From NCBI GenBank assembly GCA_947247005.1, contig OX365944.1, forward strand, positions 58,448,096-58,512,095: a stretch of 64,000 bases of DNA, written 5' to 3'. Source of the stretch: Spisula solida (lineage: Eukaryota; Mollusca; Bivalvia; Venerida; Mactridae). This document shows, in pieces, positions 56,233-64,000 of the stretch. The notes under the pieces are model-generated. The model was not told the DNA's origin and made no database searches. It was given only the letters and a program-made list of their open reading frames with translations. The position numbers and the translations under genes were made by a program. Position 1 is the first letter of the stretch. Each line of letters starts with the position of its first letter.

Positions 56233-59200
56233 ATGAAAGGTGAGATTTGTACGATTTGTATTATCGAAATTTTGAGTTTATATTGTCTGGTATAGATAAT
56301 CTGTTTAAAATGTATTGCTAAAAATTTAAAGCTGTGTTTTATTTGTTTATTGTATTTTAATTTTAGAAATGGAGAGAAAAAGACAAGTACGTTTTGCTGA
56401 TGAGCACGATGTGTTTTTGCTGAGGGAGGTCCTGGCAACAAACCCTTTCAGTGGCCGGGGAAGGGATGGGTAGAAATTGCGGCGAAGGTCAGCCAGACAA
56501 CTGACCTTAATATCACCGCTAGATGTGCCAGAGAGCGCACAGACCTCCTCTTGTGGAAGTTTAAGCGCGAGGATGGGGCTGCCCTGAAAAGGTAATAGTA
56601 TTACATATATATGGTCCTATGTACTTTTATCCAAACTTTTATCCTTCCTATGCATACATATATTAAAACCTAAAGTGTACAGTGAAGTACAATACAGTTG
56701 GTCGATTGTTTTGTTAAGTAAAAGTAGCGTAAATCAATGAGCCATTCGAGCCGACATTCGCAAAATTGAAGCTGAAATAGGTTTTTGAAAATTGCATTTT
56801 AATTAGTGAATGTCAAAGTTCATTCAACGAAAAAAACTGGGTTCAGTGGTCACTTGAGTTTAAACATATTTTATTTGTCAAAATGCATTTGTTATGTTTT
56901 GCATAGTTGTTACAGTGACGTACATTATGGATCACAACAGAAAGCATTTTGTTTATACAAATCTTATCCAGCGATCAGATTGAGCTTATTGTTTTTTTGC
57001 TGCATGCAAAATTAAATTTAATGTTAGATTTGGTCACCTTACTAAGTGGCCAGGTTGTGTATATTTACCGAACTCTAAATAGAATGTGAAATCTTTGCAC
57101 AAAATGTCAAATTGAACGTAAAATTTCAATTTTGACTTTTCGCAATTTTGGATGGAATATTTATATACTTTATTTCCATTTGAATATTTTGCAAACTGCA
57201 TATAATTGACTGGTAGAATTTTAAGAAACATAATGCTACATCTTCAATATTGCAACTAAAAAACATTACTTCAACATTTAATGTCCAAGTACTGATAACC
57301 CCCACCCAATTAAAATGTGGGTGATGCATTCAAGTTTCAGTATTTACAGAATGCGGTCTATTGTTTGGCAATTTTGGTCTTACACGATATGCAAATAAAA
57401 ACGGGACAAAAATGTCCATGTTATTCTTGCCAGTTTAGTCACTTCAAATAGGACTTATCAGTTACCTGGAAAACGACGTCATTTTGACAATACTTGTTAA
57501 ATGCAAGACATGAGTTTTTCGTAATTTAGCCGCAGATACAATGATATTTTCTTAATCTGTTTTGTTCAGTTAAGGTAGGACATTAATTTCTTAATCCTTA
57601 GCATAGTTTGAGTTGTATATGTATGTATATGCAAACGCTAGAGATAACAAGTTAGAGTATAATTATTTGAATCTTCACTTTCATATTTTATCATTTTCAT
57701 TGGTCAAACACAATATAGATAGTTCACATGTTCATAAAGAAAACGGACACATAAATATGTGAATATGCCATTTTATTTCTAATGACTATTATGCTTAATT
57801 GCATAATCTAAACATGACAATTATAACTTTCAAAATTTATTATTTGCGTGGATATCGTTAATTAATAGACTGCTCGACAATTATTATACTCGTTTTTCTG
57901 AAAGACGAGACGACCAATTCAGTAAATAGCAATATAAATTGTCGAAAAAACTTAACTAATCAAGCATACATATGATAGAACTTAATTCGATTATTGATAT
58001 CACCTTTCTCACAATAGTCAAATGATTTCCAGATCTGGAGAAGAAGAAGGGGTTTCTGAGAAGACCGTACTCCTTCAGGAAATCTCAGAGATGGTAGAAG
58101 AGGGCAAAGAAGAGCGGAAAAAAGCAACTGTGGTAAAAGAGGAGGAGGACGGACGGGCTGAGGTCATTCGAAAACGAGCTATGGATGGGATGGCTAAAGG
58201 TTTGGACGCTTATCCTCCTTTACTACAGTTTATACTATTTCATCTTAGGTTGATTGTGAAACAAGTTATTACAACTTAAAATAATCAATATCGAAACCTC
58301 ATTCGTGTTGGTATCCATGGCGACGAAGATACGGGATAGAGAGACAAGGTTTCTCTTTCATGCTGAGCATCTACTAGTATAATACTGGTACCATTTTATT
58401 GTGTCTCTGGTATAAGGGGACCTCATACTTGAAGCGGACGCTATACCACTGGGCTACCTTGTTCGTTATCCACATTGGTTCCATGACACTGAATAAGCGT
58501 ACATAATCGATAAGCCGCGCCCTCATCTAGGTTTGCAATACATAGTATAGGACTAATTGTAGCGCATAATATCATATTTTGTATATTTGAGATTTGAGTG
58601 CTGGGTGTAAAAAGATTATAGTAAGTATTGAATGAACTCCTGTGTTAAGGCATCAAAGCTATAGACAGGTGTAGGGTGCTTACACTTTCATCTGTCATTG
58701 ATGAACATCTAAGTCAAGTTTTATTATCAACAAAAAAAGCTACGGCTAAGACACGACTTTATAATTTAGGCCATATCAACTTTTTATCTCTTAAGTATAG
58801 CCATCACCATGTAGCTACAGAACGCATAATTTTGGTGAGAACGCGGCAAATGCATATTTTGTATTGATGGTCATTATCAGTTGAGTTCATGAATAATGTA
58901 TATTTTCAAAAAATAAAAACAGCCTTTTTATTATATTTTGCACAGTAGCGTTCTTTATCAGTTTTGTTTAAAATGTAACTAATGTAAAACGGACCAGGGG
59001 TGTTGGTTTGTTGATCTGACAAAACGTTGCGTTCACTAGTAATGTGTGCAATATGCATGTTTTATTTTATCTCTATTAAGTAACATTTTCAAAACGTCTT
59101 CTTAGTAATTTAAGTACAATGCCTATATGGAGGTTTGTCTACACTCAACGAAAGTTGAAATATTTTCGGCCAATTTCATGTTAATACCTCATTAAATATC

Positions 59201-60151
59201 GATAACAATTAAAAAGATATGTAGTTTATTGGTTGAAGTAAAAACAGCCAATGTGGTAGTTAGAATCATTCCAAATGTTTTAACATCTATGGGTAAATTA
59301 CACGACAAGGGTCAACATATAAAAACAAATCACAAAATGAGTCCAAATGACTGTATATTGATTATACATTCTACTTGTGTAAATATAAGTACTGTAATAC
59401 ACCGTTTTCTGATTATGTGTACGCAATTTCATGATAGAATACTGATAATATATAGGCTATTGTTTTGTAAAAAAAAATACACAATTATGTTCACTTGATG
59501 ACAGGATGGTGTATTGTGGTATCTAACGCTTCAATGATGACTAGTTTTGACATTTTGTGATTTTCATTGTAACCCAAACAATGCATTGTACACTGTGATT
59601 TTAATGGAAATATCTATGTTTGAAATGGTATTTTCAAATAAAATAATGCACTTGTTACCGCTACTAAAACGTTTTGGTAAAAGCTAAGAATTTGGTCTAA
59701 ATCCGGGATGTGTACTTTTGTCGAGTGTAATGATATCTTTATAATTAGGTGATATTAACATTTCTATTAGACATGTACTTTTCCTACATTATACCATTTC
59801 ATTTTTTGTATTAAAATGATTTTCATCAGTTAAGTGATAGATTGGTAAAGATGTAAACTGTAATGAATTACATTCATCCCAATATAAACACTCCATGGTT
59901 TGTTCTTACCTCATTGTTTTTCATATGGTGCAACCGGCGTGAAACGACGATGTAATATGGTGACGTTCCTCAAGGAAAAAAGTGAGAGGGAACACAGCTT
60001 ACGGGACCGGGAGCTGAACATTAAAGAGAGGGAGCTGGCCCTTCAGTCCGAACGTTTAGCGATTGAGAGGGAGGAGAGGCAAGCGGCTATAAAGGCACAA
60101 GCCTCACAGACAACGTTCCTGTTGAACCTAATCGATAAAATAAGTAAATGA
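56233..60151 (+). pseudogene. Myb/SANT-like DNA-binding protein with coiled coil, decayed
   Basis: Exons 56233-56239 (ATGAAAG|GTGAG), 56367-56591, 58033-58199 and about 59928-60151. The first long exon encodes a Myb/SANT-like helix set, starting V-R-F-A-D-E-H-D-V-F-L-L-R-E-V and, after a one-base frameshift at 56447-56451, continuing W-P-G-K-G-W-V-E-I-A-A-K-V-S and R-C-A-R-E-R-T-D-L-L. Without the shift the frame stops at 56471. The third exon is an acidic Lys/Glu helix (L-L-Q-E-I-S-E-M-V-E-E-G). The last is a long coiled coil (R-E-L-N-I-K-E-R-E-L-A-L-Q) ending at 60151. The junction phases agree, but the expected last acceptor reads TG, not AG. Proteins of this layout are multi-copy in invertebrates and often linked to transposons (recollection). 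An assembly error could explain the shift, less easily the acceptor. Confidence 0.65.
58420..58470 (-). repeat. tRNA-like SINE head remnant
   Basis: The minus strand reads GTAGCCCAGTGGTATAGCGT followed by CCGCTTCAAGTATGAGGTCCCC: a good A box and anticodon-side sequence, but no B box or stems. Probably the 5' end of a worn tRNA-derived SINE. Confidence 0.35.
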
Positions 60152-60931
60152 AATGTCCGTGTTGTTATTTATTTTATGTTCATTCATACATACATTTTAA
60201 AATCTAGCGAGATTATTGAGAGCATGTTTATAAGGTCAATGACACCATTGTACCGGGTAGCAATTTCTAACGTTTTTATGGTAGCAGAACCATTTTGTAT
60301 GATACGCCCTCGTGCGTTCAATTCAGATTAAATTTTTATCAAGAATAATTCCATTTTAATGCCACCTTTGCAGTAATTTGAACATACGATACACAATATA
60401 GAACACTTTTCCTGAAACATAACACATGGCATTACAGTACACGAATAAAGGAGAAAGTGTATGTTATTTACAACAATGGAATTTCAAGTTAATCTAAAAA
60501 ATATTCCTCACGATTTTCCAATATGATTGAAGAGGAAACAAACAAATGTTACGTTGATACAGGCACTACTACGAAATACCGCGGTAATGCCATCTATTAT
60601 TCATGAACTCAATGACATCTATTATTCTTGAACTCACGATTTCAACTACACAGATTCAGGATTTCAAACATGTTTTACGATTTCAATTTCATTAATTAGG
60701 AAGATAAACTTCTGTTTTTCAAATAATTAGTTCGTGGAATTTAACTTCATTAATTCAGCATGCCAACTTGATGAATTTGTTTTTTTCAATTCCTTAAAGG
60801 AACCGTTTTGATTTCAGGATTACTCGATTTCATCAGCATCACTCATTCATGATTATGTATGAAGTCGAAATCGGACGATCGTGTGATTAAAACAATAAAT
60901 TTATGATTTTAAAATAATTGCATCACGTTGT
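60152..60931. other. Intergenic, no gene seen
   Basis: AT-rich. From about 60590 it repeats words such as ACGATTTCA, TGAACTCA and TTCATTAATT, which also occur after the LINE at 63100-63290, so the LINE may have landed in a repetitive unit. Confidence 0.4.
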
Positions 60932-60955
60932 TTTGACCTTATCCCAAGAGTAGAA

Positions 60956-61993
60956 TTGTTTCAAAAATTATTAAGTAACGGGGTAGACGGAAAGTTTTTT
61001 AGAGTTATTCATAATATGTATGCAAATATCAAATCTTGTGTTCAGCTAAATGCCGATATATCATCATTCTTCTCTTGTGACTCAGGAGTCCGACAAGGAG
61101 AAAATTTATCCCCTCTGTTATTCTCGTTGTATCTAAACGACTTACAAAAGTTTCTATCTGACAATGGAAACACAAGTATTAATTTAGAATTTATGGAAAA
61201 CGATGTGCTGAAATTTATAAGAATTCTTGTCTTATTGTTTGCTGACGACACTGTAATTGTAAGCAAGACTGTTGAAGAATTCCAAAAATGTCTTAACGAT
61301 TTTAACCAATATTGTCAGAATTGGAAACTTAAAATAAACACAAACAAGACAAAAGTCATAGTAATTGGCTCAAATAGACGAGGCATTCATCATTACAATT
61401 TTACATTGGCTGGTTGCAGACTTGAGATTGTTGACTCATATAAATACCTTGGTATTTTTTTCTCACCAAACGGAAGTTTCTATAAAGCTAGGTCCCATCT
61501 TTTATCACAAGCTAGAAAAGCCATGTACTTGTTATATAAACGTATTTATAACCTCCACCTACCAATCGACCTACAGCTGCAACTATTTGACCATACAATC
61601 CTTCCTATCTTATCACATGGTTGTGAAATCTGGAGTTACGAAAATACGGATATAATGGAAAAGATTCATCTCGAATTTCTTAGAAAAATAACATATTCTA
61701 GAAAAAGTACACCGGCATACATTCTCTATGCCGAACTTGGTCGTTACCCACTCACTATTTATTTTCAAACTAGAATGATAAAATATTGGCTAAATATTAT
61801 CAATGGCAGTAAAGAAAAATTCTCCTACATGATATACAAACATCTTATTCATGGTAACAAACCAAGTAAATGGATATCTTGTGTCCGAAATATTCTAGAT
61901 TCAACTGGTTATTCTGACCTCTTTATTAACCAAAATGCTATACAAAACAAGAATTTACATTTGTTAATAAAACAGATTAATAGACCAATTTAA
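60956..61993 (+). pseudogene. Reverse transcriptase ORF fragment of the LINE
   Basis: 345 codons of RT from just after motif A to the thumb/C-terminal region. It has no real start codon (truncated) and ends early through the +1 shift near 61975. Both catalytic aspartates of F-A-D-D are present. Needs an upstream part to be functional. Confidence 0.85.
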
Positions 61994-62785
61994 ACAAAAC
62001 TGGAGTGGTAAACTTGAACAGTCGAATAAAGGGAAAGAATACAAAACTTTCAAAGATAATACCGAATTCGAAAACTACCTAATCTCCTTGCCATCTAGAT
62101 ACCTTATACCACTTCTGAAGTTTCGTACTTTCAACCATAAATTCCCCGTCGAGACCGGGAGATGGGATGATACCCCTTACAACGAACGAACTTGTACTTT
62201 TTGTAGAGGTGGTGTAGGCGACAATATGCACTATCTGCTTGTATGTAGCCACTTTCAGAACAAACGCACATTATTCATAGATAGATACTACTATACGCTC
62301 CCAAATGTAATAAAATATCAACAACTTCTCAATAATGATAACATGAATGTCTTAAAAAAAGTAGCTATCTTTGTCTCCTATCTGATAAACGCTGTAAGTT
62401 GATAAATTTATTCATTATTCCAATAATGGTGAAAGGAGTATACACATTTGTTTATTTTTGAATGTTTGTGTGACAGTCACATTCTGTCATAGAGTATACT
62501 GTGCTACATTTGTACCTGTTGTTGTTTTGTGTTTTTGAAATATTTAAAACCAGTAGTATTTACTGCAAATTATCCAATGTCGTCATGTATTTTAATACTG
62601 TACCAAATATGATGATATTATACGCTAATAATCAATTTCCATAATATTGCAATACTATTTTTCGTATGTTGCTATGCAATTCCATATATTCTATACCAGA
62701 AACGCTACCATGCAAATGTATACATACTGTTTTTCTTAATAGTAAACAGTAAAGACGCAATGTAACCTCTTTAGTAACGATCTGC

Positions 62786-62790
<5 letters not shown>

Positions 62791-62837
<47 letters not shown>
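62791..62837. repeat. (TA)n microsatellite in LINE 3' UTR
   Basis: About 23 TA units in an otherwise ordinary AT-rich 3' UTR, so it arose after or with the LINE insertion. Confidence 0.95.
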
Positions 62838-62843
<6 letters not shown>

Positions 62844-63080
62844 GAATGAATTTCTTTAATTCGGAAAATCATCTTAATAGTTTATAGATATGCACATTTC
62901 TAATATTGGACACCACTCTTACTTATATGTTAAACTTCTGTTATACTGAACTACAAATAAGTTGCTATGAAATATATTTAACATTGTACTATGTATGTTA
63001 CTACGCTAACCCATATATGTCTGTTGTTACTCATGTAACCTTGACGAAATAAATGTTGTATTGTATTGTATTGTATTGTT

Positions 63081-64000
63081 AAGTTGAAAGCGTGAACACG
63101 TGACTTCAGCTTAATGAATTTACAATTTCATTTGCACGAAAGTACGATTCAACCGTATGAATTCACAATTTGAAATGCACGATTTCACGATTTAACCCAC
63201 TGATTTTAATCACTTTTCTAACTGCTTGAAACAGGTAAATCATGCATTTGAAATCGTGAATTCATAATGTAGAATCGTGCTTTTGTGCAGATGAAGCCAC
63301 ACGACCACTGAACAGAAGATATCACTGACTTTTTAAGGTAATGCTGTCACACACTGGCCAGGCCCCCATCTACCGAATCGTCTCAATCTGAGCTAAATCA
63401 CATCTCAAATGTTACCGGTGTCTTTGAATTAATTTTCATGGGAGACTGGACTCATAAAACTGAAGTACTATTTTTACAATAAAATTTCAAGAGCTTGAGC
63501 TTCAGATTTATTTCAAATCTGACTATTGTTTAAGCAAAATCTCATTAGGAGCTGATATTCCTACTTGAGACGCTTCGGGGACCGGGACCCGGTATGATCT
63601 CAGAGTGAACAGTATTTTCCTTAGATAGCAATATGATCACATTTGAACAATATGATCAAACAGCAATCAAGAGATCAACATGCTTTGTAACTTGAATGCT
63701 TTAATATAAACCGCATCACTACTTTGATACTATCCTCATAACATTAAATGTATACATGAGCATACATGTATTTAGTTTCACTATTGAATATTTCACACGA
63801 CAATGTATTTCACAAGCTTAAAATTTAATTAAAATAAATGTGAGTATTCTAAACGTTATCATCCTTAAAAGAACAACGAATTACAAGAAGGTATAAATTC
63901 AAACTCTGTTAAAATTGCATGTGATATCAAAACTTAGCCACATAATCTAATATAAGCATAATGGCTTCTACTACGACCATGAGGACGACAATATCGATGA
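63081..64000. other. Window end, no gene seen
   Basis: AT-rich. 63100-63290 holds short repeated ACGATTTCA/GAATTCACAATTT words; nothing else supported. Confidence 0.4.

Larger units (their letters stand above)
60932..63080 (+). mobile_element. 5'-truncated LINE (non-LTR retrotransposon)
   Basis: Open sequence starts inside the reverse transcriptase domain (F-D-L-I-P-R at 60932, motif A). G-V-R-Q-G-E-N-L-S-P-L-L-F-S follows, then the catalytic F-A-D-D-T near 61240 and W-K-L-K-I-N-x-N-K-T-K. The frame ends at 61993, but the next frame continues from about 61970 (D-Q-F-K-Q-N-W) through V-E-T-G-R-W and C-T-F-C...H-Y-L-L-V-C to 62402, so one frameshift splits the ORF. The 3' UTR ends AAATAAATGTTG and a (TATTG)n tail. 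No endonuclease or ORF1. The RT resembles the CR1/L2/Jockey group. Good preservation suggests moderate age. Confidence 0.85.

Overview
The window looks like nuclear DNA of a marine invertebrate, most likely a bivalve mollusc (inference). It is AT-rich and gene-poor. Coding exons are short and separated by GT..AG introns. There are intron-bearing tRNA genes, many small terminal-inverted-repeat elements, LINE remnants, a tRNA-derived SINE, and dispersed repeats whose ends read GCTCACCTG...CAGGTGAGC, a kind I associate with bivalve genomes. There are no bacterial-type operons, and most open frames under 100 codons are chance frames in AT-rich DNA or in repeats.

Layout. 1-7.2 kb is a rearranged duplication block: two tRNA-Leu(CAA) genes in direct orientation, two tRNA-Ile(UAU) genes in opposite orientation, and about 530 bp inverted arms, each carrying the same 20-nt candidate first coding exon. 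7.8-8.8 kb is a TTAA-flanked element. 11.1-13.5 kb holds bZIP gene A (+). 13.8-20.1 kb is repeats: hairpins, a 57-bp minisatellite, small inverted-repeat elements and a SINE. 20.3-26.2 kb is bZIP gene B (-), with introns full of nested repeats. 28.5 kb has one possible membrane-protein exon. 29-36 kb is mostly mobile-element debris. 37.2-40.6 kb is bZIP gene C (-), with a 41-bp minisatellite in intron 1. 43.0-44.2 kb is a secreted arginine-type ADP-ribosyltransferase gene whose stop codon overlaps the edge of a probable solo LTR. 46.7-55.7 kb is again repeats, including a ~2 kb inverted-repeat element holding a 426-bp TGAT tetranucleotide array. 56.2-60.2 kb is a decayed Myb/SANT-like gene. 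60.9-63.1 kb is a 5'-truncated LINE.

The most interesting content is the three bZIP genes. Each has a 108-nt (36-codon) basic-region exon between phase-0 introns, the architecture of vertebrate FOS. A and B keep the FOS/ATF3 zipper register and the trailing His and Cys; C has lost part of it. All three carry Ser instead of the first Ala and instead of the redox Cys of the FOS DNA-contact motif. All three also share a block of identical spacing directly before the basic exon, L-K-x-K-I-x3-R-x3-G-x3-I-x9-Y. This looks like a locally expanded, divergent FOS/ATF3-type family.

Limits: all gene models, splice sites and element borders were placed by eye. UTRs, possible extra 5' exons, transcription and database identities could not be tested.
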